Positions 1 through 9,215 of a stretch of 64,000 bases of DNA are shown here, piece after piece. The notes beneath the pieces are model-generated. The model had not been told where the DNA came from, did no database searches, and saw nothing but the letters and a program-made list of their open reading frames with translations. Location: contig OZ037867.1 of assembly GCA_964035575.1 (NCBI GenBank), positions 558,001 to 622,000 on the forward strand, read 5' to 3'. This stretch comes from Rhynchopus sp. YZ270_cl-10 (Eukaryota; Euglenozoa; Diplonemea; Diplonemida; Diplonemidae). A program made the translations under genes and the position numbers. Numbering within the stretch: position 1 is the stretch's first letter; every line of letters begins with the position of its first letter.

Positions 1-1
1 G

Positions 2-235
2 GAAACGCGGCGCGACATGCTGTGGTTTAATTACTCAGTTGGATTCCTCTTATTCGTAATAGTTCCAAGTTGGTACTTCATTGTAGACGCGTCCAGGGCA
101 GTGTTAGCCGAGAATCAGAGGCCGCAGTTGCACCCGAGAGCGCGACCGCAGCCACATCAACCCTATACTAACGCGAACCCTCTAGCAATCTACACGTACC
201 CTCGGAGCCAATCCTTTTTCCCCAAAGTGATCTGA
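2..235 (+). CDS. Possible C-terminal end of a membrane protein gene (truncated by window edge)
   Basis: The frame is open from the left edge and ends at TGA 233-235. The first Met codon is at 17, but the frame is open before it, so this may be the last exon of a longer gene. The peptide has one hydrophobic stretch (FNYSVGFLLFVIVPSWYFIV), followed by a basic, proline- and glutamine-rich tail (RPQLHPRARPQPHQPY). That is the look of a last membrane helix with a cytosolic tail. Codons are mixed and not low-complexity, unlike most short frames in this window. I do not recognise a family. It could be a chance frame. Confidence 0.35.
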   Translation, partial: ETRRDMLWFNYSVGFLLFVIVPSWYFIVDASRAVLAENQRPQLHPRARPQPHQPYTNANPLAIYTYPRSQSFFPKVI

Positions 236-1482
236 CGTCGATGCAAAAACCTAGAAGATAAATGCCTCAGTATAAGGTTGGAGGGTCGTCTGAGCTGTAA
301 GTGAGAATGCGAAGCACGGTCAAAGGTCAAAGCGGTGGAAAGGAGTGTGAGGAATCAGGGGACATAGAATTTTTTTTGAAAAAATAGCAACTCTTTTTTT
401 TATTTCATGAAGAGAGTGGGGAAGGGGGGAAGGGGGGAAGGGATCGGATTGGGGATTACCGTTTAGCTAAACTCAGTAAAATTCAGTGAACGGGAAAATA
501 TTCTGCAGCCCCAACCCGACCTCCTTCCCTGACCTGAAAATGGGGGCGAGGAGAAAAGCATAAACATGTGATGCATTGATCGCTTCGTGAACTCCACACA
601 ACCTTTCCTCACCTATCTCTCGTTTCGTGGATACCGCTACTACGTCCTACTCCCGCCTCCACTCGTCAGGTAACGAACGGGGATCATTGGATGCCCAGGC
701 TAGCTAGGCCCGGGTGAGATAGGTTTGGTCAGGCTTTATCCCTGCGTCAGAGTGTGGCCAAGGCTATAAAGCACAAGACCGTATTCTCGCAAAACAGGTG
801 GGAGTGTCACTCATCCGAGTTTGGAGTGCGGAACATTTCTCTTAACATTACATGTTTGGGTAAAATTTTATCCCTTATTTTTACTATTCTGTCTGACACT
901 TGCCACCTGATTTGGACCCGTGTTTGGCAGCATTGGATTATCTGGCCAAATCAGCGGACTTGTGCGTCAAGATGAATACCCTCCCAAATATAAAAAAAAA
1001 AAAAAAAAAAGTTTGTATGGTGTGATTTCCCAAAAATTAGAAGCACAAAAGGTCCTTCTCGGGTCCTTGATAGATAGATTAGATAGGTTGAGGCTGAATG
1101 GCGGAATTCAGACCGTTCCACCAGACATATATCCAACCTTGTGTCAGCAGTACACCTTGGAGAATCAAACAACCATAGGGGAAGTAAACCGGATATTGAA
1201 AAAAGAAGAAAAAAATATGTAGCAAATTAAGACAGACCAAATAATAGACAGATACACACCACAGACACGGCTGGCCAATGTCATGTTTTTTTGGGTTCGG
1301 TTCTTGGTTGCGACTCCTGAAATCATAAGAAGGAGTCCTAATTACTCTTCACCCTGATAGATGGCTCGTAGCCTGAGAGCTTGCCACATCCTCGGATAAG
1401 GCTGTGGCTTGTCTGGAAAGACGCTCAAAATCTATTTTTTTTTCCCTTTTTTTTTTTTTTTTTTTTTTTTTTGCAGCAAAAG
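236..1482. other. Intergenic, no gene recognised
   Basis: Short frames here are interrupted by homopolymers and look random. Notable content is G-rich repeats near 417-442, a 19-base A run at 992-1010 and a pyrimidine tract of nearly 40 bases at 1434-1472 that abuts the MITE at 1483. I see no conserved coding signal. Confidence 0.6.
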
Positions 1483-2116
1483 CAGGGCTCTCGGAGATCA
1501 CCCCCAAAACCCAAAAAAGGGGGGTGATTTGGGGTCAAAAAAATTTCCCCACACTATGTGCAAAGGGTGGGACGTGGGAAAGAAACTGCGGTCATGGCAC
1601 CCGAAAGGTTCCGGGCGAAGCCACGGTACGCAACATTTCTATAAAATGTTGACATAAAATGGCACTGTCGTTGGTAATTATCGTCAGTTTGCATGAATTT
1701 TACTTCCATATTTTGCTAAACGAAAGTTTCTGGCGAAGCCACGGTACGCAACATTTCAAAAAAATGCGCTTAAAATGCACATTATTACAGCCAAACTATG
1801 TCAAAGGGAAGGATGGTTGTAAGCTTGCGCCGCAGGCGCACGGTACGCTACTTTTTTCTTTCGCCATGCTGCATGCTTCCTTTTTCCTTCGGCGTTTGAC
1901 CAATTGAGTCGCGTTCTGGCTGTGACGGGTCACTTTGTTCACTGCTGTGTGAACAACGGAGCTCTAGTAGAAAGACCCCCCAAAAAAAATCCGGATTTCC
2001 CAACTTTTTTTTTTTTTTGGGGGGGGTGATTTTCCGAAAAAATCACCCCCCCCAAAATCCGTTATTTTTTTTTTTTGGGGATTTTTGGGCAAAATCACCC
2101 CCCCCCGAGAGCCTTG
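1483..2116. mobile_element. hAT-like MITE, 634 bp (TIR family CARGGCTCTCGG)
   Basis: The left end CAGGGCTCTCGG is the inverted complement of the right end CCGAGAGCCTTG with one mismatch. The element is flanked by a perfect 8-bp direct repeat AGCAAAAG (1475-1482 and 2117-2124). An 8-bp TSD plus TIRs starting CARGG are hallmarks of the hAT superfamily. There is no transposase frame, so it would need one supplied in trans. Both subterminal regions are rich in GGTGATTT/CACCCCCC and form inverted repeats. The interior carries the shared core with hairpin plus CACGGTACGC motifs near 1613, 1735 and 1830. Confidence 0.85.
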
Positions 2117-2283
2117 AGCAAAAGTTAAGACAAAAACCATAGGATGAAACTTTATCATAAAACTTGAAACCCTGCCGCAATGGCGGGAATAGATAGTTAT
2201 TTCAAACCCCAACAAAAACCCCCCCTGACCCTCCCCCTCTCCTCTCCTCTCCTACTTTTTTTTGGCAAAAAAAAACACACAAT

Positions 2284-2916
2284 TTAGGATGCTGCAAGGT
2301 TCTCCGTCTGCCCCCTCCCTTCTCTGGAAGGCCCTAATGTACTAATTTTACTTTTGCTGTGACTTCCTCGTGCAGAGCCTGAGGAGGCTCGCCTTACGGT
2401 TGTGGACTTACGTAGGGTATGCCGCTCCATTGTGCCGCTGTAGACGATGCTTCCTGAGAGACCTGTGGAGGACTGCGTACCGGTGCTGGTTGTGACATCG
2501 ATGGGGTCTGGGGCAAGGAGGCTGAAACTCGACTCAGCCGCGGCACCGGAGAAGAAGGGGAGGCCGTTTCCGTTCGCACTGAAGGACCACATGGAGACAG
2601 ACTCATCTGATTTCACCCCTGATTGTACGAACGCATCGGGGGACAACTTTGGGGAGATGTGCAGAGTGGGGGGCGCGGGGGTGTCCTGCTGTTCGGTGAT
2701 AACTGGGGTTGCCGAGGTGCGCTTGGACTTCCGTCGTTTCGGAACTGATTTGGAAGGCCTTTTTCGCGACCGTTTGCGCCGTTTCCCTGTGGAGACTTCA
2801 TGCGAACCTGCCCTCTCCTTCTGTCGTCTGGGTAACGCAGGGCTCTCTTCAGGTCCACCACCCGCAACGCTTTTCCACTCTCTCTCTGCTTCACACTTAG
2901 TCGCACCGCAGCCCAT
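2284..2916 (-). CDS. Putative N-myristoylated, basic, Ser-rich protein of unknown function (210 aa)
   Basis: A 210-residue single-exon frame runs on the minus strand. It begins MGCGATKC: Gly2, Cys3 and Thr6 fit the N-myristoylation consensus with an adjacent palmitoylation cysteine, as in many eukaryotic membrane-tethered proteins. Residues about 45-67 are strongly basic (KRRKRSRKRPSK, PKRRKSKR), either a bipartite nuclear signal or a membrane-binding patch. The rest is low-complexity, rich in Ser, Thr and Pro, and probably disordered. A CT-rich tract lies upstream on the coding strand (about 2935-3030), as it does before the gene at 60602. No enzymatic domain is recognised. An ATG seven bases upstream (2921-2923) opens an overlapping 8-codon frame. 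The start motif makes a real gene plausible, but no homologue is known to me. Confidence 0.5.
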   Translation of the reverse strand: MGCGATKCEAEREWKSVAGGGPEESPALPRRQKERAGSHEVSTGKRRKRSRKRPSKSVPKRRKSKRTSATPVITEQQDTPAPPTLHISPKLSPDAFVQSGVKSDESVSMWSFSANGNGLPFFSGAAAESSFSLLAPDPIDVTTSTGTQSSTGLSGSIVYSGTMERHTLRKSTTVRRASSGSARGSHSKSKISTLGPSREGRGQTENLAAS

Positions 2917-2923
2917 GTTGCAT
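2897..2923 (-). promoter_or_regulatory. Short upstream ORF overlapping the start of the MGC protein
   Basis: On the minus strand an ATG lies 7 nt before the predicted start and reads MQHGLRCD then TAA, ending inside the main frame. Out-of-frame overlapping uORFs usually lower translation of the main frame or force leaky scanning. Whether the transcript includes it is not known. Confidence 0.35.
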
Positions 2924-3484
2924 CGAAAGGGGTTTTAAAAAAAGAAGAAGGAGGGCGAGAGAAAGAAGGAGGGAAGGAGGGACGAAGTACAAAAACAAAA
3001 CAAAAGAAAAAGAAAAAGAAAAGTTTATAAGATGAACCTAAGCCTCTCTGTGCTTAGTCACTTTAAAAAAGGCGGGGGCGTGTGGCTGTCCTCGGGACAG
3101 CGCTCAAAAATGGAGGTCGTGGCGTGTGTAACTGAGGTGGTGGGGAGGGAGGGACGCTGTTTGGGGAGAAATGGTGGAGTGGAGTGGGGTGGGCGGGGTC
3201 CGCATTGAGACGGGGAAGAGGCAACGTCTTTTCATTTTCACTGCATAAAAGGGTGAAGCTCACGTGATCACACGCCAATCCGACCCGCAGAAAGCCCCGC
3301 CCTTCACTCATGTGCGGTGCCTCGTACCCGCGCGTCAGCAGTGCTGGAAAAAAATTTGGACAAAAACCCAAGTTGACCCCCCACCCCGAGCCTAGGGGAT
3401 GGTGTGTTGTCACCTGTTGTGAAAGCTCCACTTTCTTGATTTCAAAACTTTTGCATTGTTTTGTGCACATCACGAATATGATTC
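2924..3484. other. Intergenic: CT/GA-rich tract then unrecognised sequence
   Basis: 2937-3026 is almost pure purine on the plus strand (AAG, GGA and AAAAG repeats). It is therefore a pyrimidine-rich leader on the coding strand of the gene at 2284-2916. From 3060 to 3484 I see no gene; a 148-residue minus frame there runs into the adjacent MITE and has no recognisable domain. Confidence 0.5.
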
Positions 3485-4706
3485 CAGGGTTCAAAATAGG
3501 CCCGGTCACTCGGTCGGTCTGACCGAGTCAGACGTTGACTCGGTCAGCCGTTTTTTTTTTTTTTTTTTATAAATCTCAGATTTTTTTTCCAAATCTTGGG
3601 GTGGAAATTTTGGTACCTCCCACGAGCCTCTGAGAGTGACCAGAAATGGCCTCATGAACAAAGTGACCCCGTCACAGCCAGAACGCGACTCAATTGGTCA
3701 AACGCCGAAGGAAAAGGAAGCATGCAGCATGGCGAAATAATAAAAGTAGCGTACCGTGCGCCTGCGGCGCAAGATTGCAACCCACCCTTCCCATGATATA
3801 CTTTTGCAGTAAAAATGTGCAATTTTATAGGGGAGCCTATGCACCGGCTCCTTCATTTGGCTCGGAAAATTTGGCGCCTTTCGGCAAAAAAACCCAAAAA
3901 TAGATGAAACTACCCTATATACCTCACCAAAAATCACTTTCCGCCGGATTTCAGGCACTTTTGAGCCTTTTTCCTTCAATTTTTTTTTTGAAAAAAATCT
4001 GCAAAAAAACTGATAATGGCAAAGGCAAATCCAGTGTAAAATGACAATTTTCAACAAAATGTGCGTTTAAATGTGCCAACGGGCAGCATTTTGTTTAAAT
4101 TTTTGCTCAGTTGAGTCCACAGAGTCCCAAAAAATGCATTGCCGGGGTCGTAGGTCAAAAAAGACTTGGAAATTTCAATTTAAAATCAAAAGGAGCCTAA
4201 ATTACCGGTATAGGCTCCCCTAAATTTTAAGCGCAATTTTTAGAAATGTTGCGTACCGTGGCTTCGCCAGAAACTTTCGTTTTAGAAAAACAGGGGAGTA
4301 AAATTACGGAAGCTGACCACAATTACCAGCGACAGTGCCGTTTTGTGTCAACTTTTTTTTAGAAATGTTGCGTACCGTGGCTTCGCTTTGGGTGCCGTGA
4401 CCACCCTTTCTTTGTTATAAATGTACTGAGGCTACAGACAATTCGTGTACCACTTGTGCCTGGTGCACGAATTGCTTCAATGAAGTGCCGAACTCCGCAG
4501 TTGGATAACCGAGGAATTCTCACATTCCGCCGGAGGCCCCCAACTTGAGCTAGGTTGGGGACCCGGGCTCGACCGAGTTTCAGCGAAAAACCCCAAAACC
4601 TATATAATTCCCTGTGGAGGGGGGAAAATTTTTTTTTGGGCTGACCGAGTCAAACCGATTCTGACCGAGCCAGCCCCTCGTGGGCGGAATGCTGTATAGA
4701 ACCCTG
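3485..4706. mobile_element. hAT-like MITE, 1222 bp including a nested element
   Basis: The ends are CAGGGTTC and GAACCCTG (extended CAGGGTTCAAAATAG against CAGGGTTCTATACAG). Flanks TATGATTC (3477-3484) and CTGATTC (from 4707) share TGATTC, which fits an eroded 8-bp duplication. Subterminal copies of GACTCGGTCA/TGACCGAGTC cluster at 3504-3550 and 4640-4670, as expected for transposase-binding sites. The interior carries the shared core in reverse orientation relative to the element at 1483: GCGTACCGTG motifs near 3752, 4250 and 4370. It also has an arm GAACTCCGCAG...CCGGAGGCCC (4488-4540) shared with the element at 56849. A second element (3828-4222) is inserted in it. Confidence 0.75.
3828..4222. 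mobile_element. Nested 395-bp MITE (TIR TAGGGGAGCCTAT)
   Basis: The left end TAGGGGAGCCTAT and right end ATAGGCTCCCCTA form a perfect 13-bp TIR, with CTCCTT repeated just inside both ends. A 7-bp direct repeat AATTTTA flanks it (3821-3827 and 4223-4229). Paralogous cores elsewhere (complement of 5937-5958, and 57748-57770) read straight through as GCAATTTTRAGCGCAA, which provides an empty site. The TIR start fits the hAT YARNG pattern, but the TSD is only 7 bp, so the superfamily is tentative. It has no coding capacity. Confidence 0.75.
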
Positions 4707-5588
4707 CTGATTCTATTTTATTTTTTTATTTTGTCGATAATCTCCTAAAAACCTGCTTGGGGAACCTTGGGTCTGCACTCAATATTGCCCGAAGCCTTTG
4801 TACTACGGAAGGTATAGACGTCAGTGGTCCTGAACCCTTGACAGAAGCAACGTTTATGAAAACCCTTTTACTTAGGCTTTTTTTTTTATTCGTTTTCTTC
4901 ACAAAGGATTTTGTACACACTTTCAAATAGGAGGCGAAAACAAAAAAGTGTGCCAGAGACAAGCGACAGACGGAAACACCTTGAAAATTTGAGTTAACTT
5001 CGAGGGAGTTCTTGTCTGAGAGGACATTATCTGTGAGAGGGGGTTCTTTGAGTAATAATAGAGTGTGAAGCACGGCGAAATCAAAACAGTGGGGGCTAAC
5101 TCAATATCGTCTGGAGGAGGTAGGGGGGGGGATAAATTGACGCAAAACTGAAGGTACGAAACCTCAAACCTCGCAATAGGTCAGATCATGGAGAAAAATA
5201 AAAGAGAACTGCACCCAAAAAGTGTACCAATTAAACATACTCCCGAGGAAAGAAGTTCTACTGGGAGAAGAAAGACGGTCGCACACCATGTGTCTTCCTC
5301 CCCTCCTTAGGCCCTATGGGATTGAATCCAGGGTAGTCAAGGAGCGGAAATCGGCGGATTACTTTGTTGGAAGGATGCATGAACGGATGCTGGTTTCACA
5401 AATAGGGGGGTGGTGCGGTCTGTGTGCGTGTTCACTATGGTACTGAGCTCTCCGCCCGTTCTCCACCCCACCTTTCCATCTCCGTTTATTTTGAAACAAT
5501 AGAGCACTGTAAAAAAAGAGAGCATGAAGCGAAGTGCAGCCAAAAAAAATAGAAAAATAGAAAAAAAAAAATAAGGAAATGAATATCG
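4707..5588. other. Intergenic, no gene recognised
   Basis: The longest frame (4726-5073, minus, 115 codons) has no recognisable domain and a homopolymer-derived lysine run. I regard it as chance. The rest is A-rich with short T runs. Confidence 0.5.
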
Positions 5589-5596
5589 TACGTCAG

Positions 5597-6259
5597 CAGG
5601 GATTACGCAGCTCCCCCAAAAATAAAAAAAGTACGTATGGATTTTCAACACGTACAATTCTAAGCAAAAACAATTAAAAACCGCGCGCGCTTCGCGCGCG
5701 CTCTCCCTGGCAAAGTTGGTTGAGAAGGGTTGTGAAAGTTCGAAGAACTGGAGAAATCATCAGTCATGGCATCCAAATGTTCCTGGCGAAGCCACGGTAC
5801 GCAACATTTTTAAAAAATCTTGACATAAAATGGCACTTTCGTTGGTAACTATGGTCCAGTTCCGTAAACTTTACTTCCATATTTTGCTAAAACGAAAGTT
5901 TCTGGCGAAGCCACGGTACGCAACATTTCTAAAAATTGCGCTTAAAATTGCCTATTATGTCATGGGAAGGGTGTATTGCAATCTAGCGCCGCAGGCGCAC
6001 GGTACGCTACTTTTTTCTTTCGCCATGCTGTATGCTCCTTTTCCGGTAAAATAGAAAATTGTCTCCTACAAATAGAATTCTGTAGGGGGTAGGTGAGAGG
6101 TGGGGGCGGAGCCCCACTCCTCACCTACCCCACCCCAGCCCCAATCCAAAACCCAAATTACCTACGTATGGACACGTATGGACACGTATGGATTCCACCT
6201 TTTCAAAAACAATTCACGTATGGATTTCCATACGTTCCACACGTGGAGCGTAATCCCTG
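5597..6259. mobile_element. hAT-like MITE, 663 bp, copy 1 (TIR CAGGGATTACGC)
   Basis: A perfect 12-bp TIR, CAGGGATTACGC and GCGTAATCCCTG, is bounded by the perfect 8-bp duplication TACGTCAG (5589-5596, 6260-6267). Both features are typical of the hAT superfamily; the plant Ac element also starts CAGGGATG. Subterminal motifs are ACGTATGGATT (5634 and 6185) and three tandem copies of CGTATGGACA-like 10-mers (6165-6194). Two strong hairpins are present: GCGCGCGC-TTC-GCGCGCGC at 5683-5701 and a near-perfect stem of about 19 bp at 6085-6131. The shared core spans about 5765-6045. The copy at 8123 is the same length and appears identical, so transposition was recent. No transposase is encoded. Confidence 0.92.
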
Positions 6260-6702
6260 TACGTCAGACAGACCATAATTGCGGTACTGCTCATAACGAA
6301 AGAAAATTTGTACGATGAATGCGCCTCTCGTGCACACACATCTTTGAAAGCTTGAAACGTTTGGAAGAACCGCAAAAGAGACTTAAAAGATATTGGTGCA
6401 TTCACTGAATGGATGCCACCAGGGTTATGTTTTGTTGATTTTTTTTTCTTTATTTTTTTATTGACGTGCAATGAAATGTCCCACACAGAATCCTGACCTG
6501 GGGTGCGTTTAAAGTATACGATGCAAATAAAGTATACGGGGGGGTAATAAACTATACAGCACGGAAATCTGGATTCCGAATCCGGATTCTGTGTTCGACA
6601 ATAATTGCACGTTAATAAAAGTACTAATTCCGGGTAATTATTTCCAAAATAATTACACATAGGTGTTGTTCTGGCACTCGTGCGACCTAAACCCCATTTT
6701 TT
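6260..6702. other. 3' flank of the farnesyl diphosphate synthase gene
   Basis: This stretch holds one TSD copy of the neighbouring MITE and no recognisable gene. A TTTATT at about 6449 would read AATAAA on the minus strand, 250 bp after the synthase stop, and could be its polyadenylation signal. Confidence 0.4.
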
Positions 6703-7917
6703 CTACTTGGTTCTCTTGTAAATCTTCTGCAGGAAGATCTCGAAGACTGTCCACGGGACGCCACTGACATCGTTTTCGGGCTTGAGGCTCAGAATTTTGT
6801 CGTAGCTGTCTTGCTCGTACTTCGCGTAGAGTTCTTTGAGCCCGAGCTTGGCGTAGAGCTCCTTGATCTTGGTCTCCTCAGCAGAACCACACTTGCACTT
6901 TCCGTAGTGGGTGTCCAGGAACTGCTTCTCCTCCGGCGAGGCCAGCGTGTTGTAGGCGTGCACAAAGAGCCATCCACACTTCTTGTCCTGGATGTCGGTC
7001 CCAATCTTCCCAATCTGCTCCGGCGTTCCAAAGCAGTCCAAAAAGTCGTCCTGAGCTTGGAAATAGACCCCCATAGTCACAAGGATCTCCCTCGCACGGT
7101 CGTACTCAGAGACATCCGTAATCCCACCCATAATCATCCCAGAGGCAACCGCCAGGTAGAAAGAATAGAAGGACGTCTTGTATTTGACAATCAGCTCCCA
7201 CCGCTCCGCAGTGAAGTCGCCCAGGCCAAGGTTCATGCAGAGCGTGTCGAGAAGCTGCCCCACCTCCGTCTGGAAGGTGGTCTCCATGAAGAGGTCCAGA
7301 AGCTGTGGGTAGTACGGCTCCCGCCCGAAGTGGCGCTTCAAGATTTTGAATGTGAGGCATTCCACCATGACTGCGTCGTTGATGGCAATGAGCTTGACGT
7401 CTTCGTTCTTGTACCAGCAGGGCTTGCCACGGCGGGTTTCGCTGTCGTCCATGAGGTCGTCAAGCATGAGAAGCCATGCCTGGAGGAACTCGATGCACCA
7501 CCCAAGCACAGCAAACTTGCAGATATGCTCGTTGTCAACCTCAACGCCCTGTGCCTTGTAGATCGCGATTGCGCTTTCGACAACCATCAGCCCGCGGTTG
7601 AGCTTCCCGTCAGCGGTGTTGTAGTCAAGCATCCTTCTGGTCCACTCCTGCTCTGCTGCAGGCATTTCGTAGCCTTCACCGCATTCAACAATAATGTCCT
7701 CGATGATGGCCTTGCGCACAGCAAGGAACGACTCCTTCGGGGTAGCAACGTCATATGCGGGGTACACGAACGGTGTCGAGAGCCACGAGCGCTTCGCAAG
7801 CGGGTGCATCGTGGCCGGGGTATGCAACACGGACTCCGCTTTGGCCTTCCACGAATCTCTCTCCTGTGTCAGCGCCAGGAGTTGCTGCTGCAGGGCTTCC
7901 ACAGTAGGGGCGGCCAT
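6703..7917 (-). CDS. FDPS: Farnesyl diphosphate synthase (404 aa, intronless)
   Basis: The enzyme condenses IPP with DMAPP and then GPP to make farnesyl diphosphate for sterols, dolichols, ubiquinone and prenylated proteins. Family marks are all visible: GKLNRG (104-109), the first Asp-rich motif DDLMD (153-157) followed by RRGKPCW (162-168), VKYKTSFYSFY (about 244-254), the second Asp-rich motif QAQDDFLD (287-294), GTDIQDKKCGWL (306-317) and the basic tail KIYKRTK. An N-terminal extension of about 45 residues (VEALQQQLLALTQERDSWKAK) looks helical or coiled and is longer than in animal and fungal cytosolic forms. The positions before DDLMD are Trp148 (-5) and Leu149 (-4), where vertebrate and yeast enzymes usually have two aromatics, so product length deserves a test. 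ATG 7917-7915 is the only sensible start. Identical MITEs lie about 205 bp upstream and 440 bp downstream. Confidence 0.95.
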   Translation of the reverse strand: MAAPTVEALQQQLLALTQERDSWKAKAESVLHTPATMHPLAKRSWLSTPFVYPAYDVATPKESFLAVRKAIIEDIIVECGEGYEMPAAEQEWTRRMLDYNTADGKLNRGLMVVESAIAIYKAQGVEVDNEHICKFAVLGWCIEFLQAWLLMLDDLMDDSETRRGKPCWYKNEDVKLIAINDAVMVECLTFKILKRHFGREPYYPQLLDLFMETTFQTEVGQLLDTLCMNLGLGDFTAERWELIVKYKTSFYSFYLAVASGMIMGGITDVSEYDRAREILVTMGVYFQAQDDFLDCFGTPEQIGKIGTDIQDKKCGWLFVHAYNTLASPEEKQFLDTHYGKCKCGSAEETKIKELYAKLGLKELYAKYEQDSYDKILSLKPENDVSGVPWTVFEIFLQKIYKRTK

Positions 7918-8122
7918 ATTGTCTTTTTATGTGTGCTGTCCTGAAGGAATTTGATGGCAGAAGATGAGTGGTAGCATGAGGTGGGGGGTGTAGAGTCAAG
8001 ATAACGAAATAAAATAGTAGTTGAAACTCGCTAAAGCACAGCTTTGTCGAGCACGTGCAAAGGGTGCGACGTGCGGGAGCAAGAATATAAATATCCGAAG
8101 AATGAATGTTCTCTCCAGTCCG
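7918..8122 (-). promoter_or_regulatory. Short promoter/5' UTR region of the farnesyl diphosphate synthase gene
   Basis: Only about 205 bp separate the ATG from the MITE. On the coding strand an AT-rich GGATATTTATATTC lies near 8085-8100, a possible TATA-like element, followed by a CT-rich leader. The MITE end sits some 25-35 bp upstream of that element, so MITE sequence probably forms the distal promoter. Confidence 0.4.
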
Positions 8123-8785
8123 CAGGGATTACGCAGCTCCCCCAAAAATAAAAAAAGTACGTATGGATTTTCAACACGTACAATTCTAAGCAAAAACAAT
8201 TAAAAACCGCGCGCGCTTCGCGCGCGCTCTCCCTGGCAAAGTTGGTTGAGAAGGGTTGTGAAAGTTCGAAGAACTGGAGAAATCATCAGTCATGGCATCC
8301 AAATGTTCCTGGCGAAGCCACGGTACGCAACATTTTTAAAAAATCTTGACATAAAATGGCACTTTCGTTGGTAACTATGGTCCAGTTCCGTAAACTTTAC
8401 TTCCATATTTTGCTAAAACGAAAGTTTCTGGCGAAGCCACGGTACGCAACATTTCTAAAAATTGCGCTTAAAATTGCCTATTATGTCATGGGAAGGGTGT
8501 ATTGCAATCTAGCGCCGCAGGCGCACGGTACGCTACTTTTTTCTTTCGCCATGCTGTATGCTCCTTTTCCGGTAAAATAGAAAATTGTCTCCTACAAATA
8601 GAATTCTGTAGGGGGTAGGTGAGAGGTGGGGGCGGAGCCCCACTCCTCACCTACCCCACCCCAGCCCCAATCCAAAACCCAAATTACCTACGTATGGACA
8701 CGTATGGACACGTATGGATTCCACCTTTTCAAAAACAATTCACGTATGGATTTCCATACGTTCCACACGTGGAGCGTAATCCCTG
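8123..8785. mobile_element. hAT-like MITE, 663 bp, copy 2 (TIR CAGGGATTACGC)
   Basis: This has the same length, ends and interior as the copy at 5597, at a constant offset of 2526 bp and in the same orientation. It has its own target duplication, CCAGTCCG (8115-8122) and GCAGTCCG (8786-8793), with one mismatch. The two copies are therefore independent insertions rather than a segmental duplication. It carries the GCGCGCGC hairpin (8209-8227) and the long palindrome (8611-8657). Confidence 0.9.
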
Positions 8786-8793
8786 GCAGTCCG

Positions 8794-9215
8794 TCATGGT
8801 GTGAAGTATTGGGAATACGGATATTAGGGAAGCTGGTATAACAACAACAACATATGGTGTGTGAGTATCGCATTTGACCGTACCGCCCGATCCACTGGGG
8901 ACGGTGAGTGGGACAATATAACAAGGTGTCACTAAATAAGGAGGAATGGAACGCGGTAAACAGAACCGAATTAGGCCTAACCCATTCAATAAACTTGACC
9001 AAATTACAGCAATCCAGCCAAAAAGCACTCCAAAACGATAGCCTCCGGGTACCACTGACAGTTAGTCAGTAAATTCTCCGTGACTTTTGTTGGGGTACCA
9101 AAGTCGGACAGGGTTCACCGTCAGGATTTCGGTGAATACAACACATAACGTATATTTAGGCTAGTTTACGTCACTGGTCGGTTCAGCAAATTTGTTCACC
9201 TTCTAGAAAATCTTG
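8794..9215. other. Intergenic, no gene recognised
   Basis: This is mixed-composition DNA with no convincing frame or repeat. Minus-strand frames at 8688-9055 extend from the adjacent MITE and are not credible genes. Confidence 0.5.

Noticed and set aside
920-1222. 100-codon frame with a poly-lysine run
   Set aside because: The lysines come from the 19-base A run at 992-1010, and the remainder has no family signature.
3063-3509. 148-codon minus-strand frame
   Set aside because: Its start lies inside the MITE at 3485 and it has no domain. A chance frame is the simpler reading.
5830-6054. 74-codon frame identical at 8356-8580
   Set aside because: It lies within the two identical MITEs and is only a by-product of the copied core. 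The equivalent frame is not maintained in the diverged cores.
6811-7944. 377-codon plus-strand frame opposite the farnesyl diphosphate synthase
   Set aside because: It is the antisense shadow of the GC-biased synthase gene and has no recognisable domain.
5589-8793. Composite transposon carrying the synthase gene
   Set aside because: Each flanking MITE has its own 8-bp target duplication, so the copies inserted independently; no outer duplication spans the pair.
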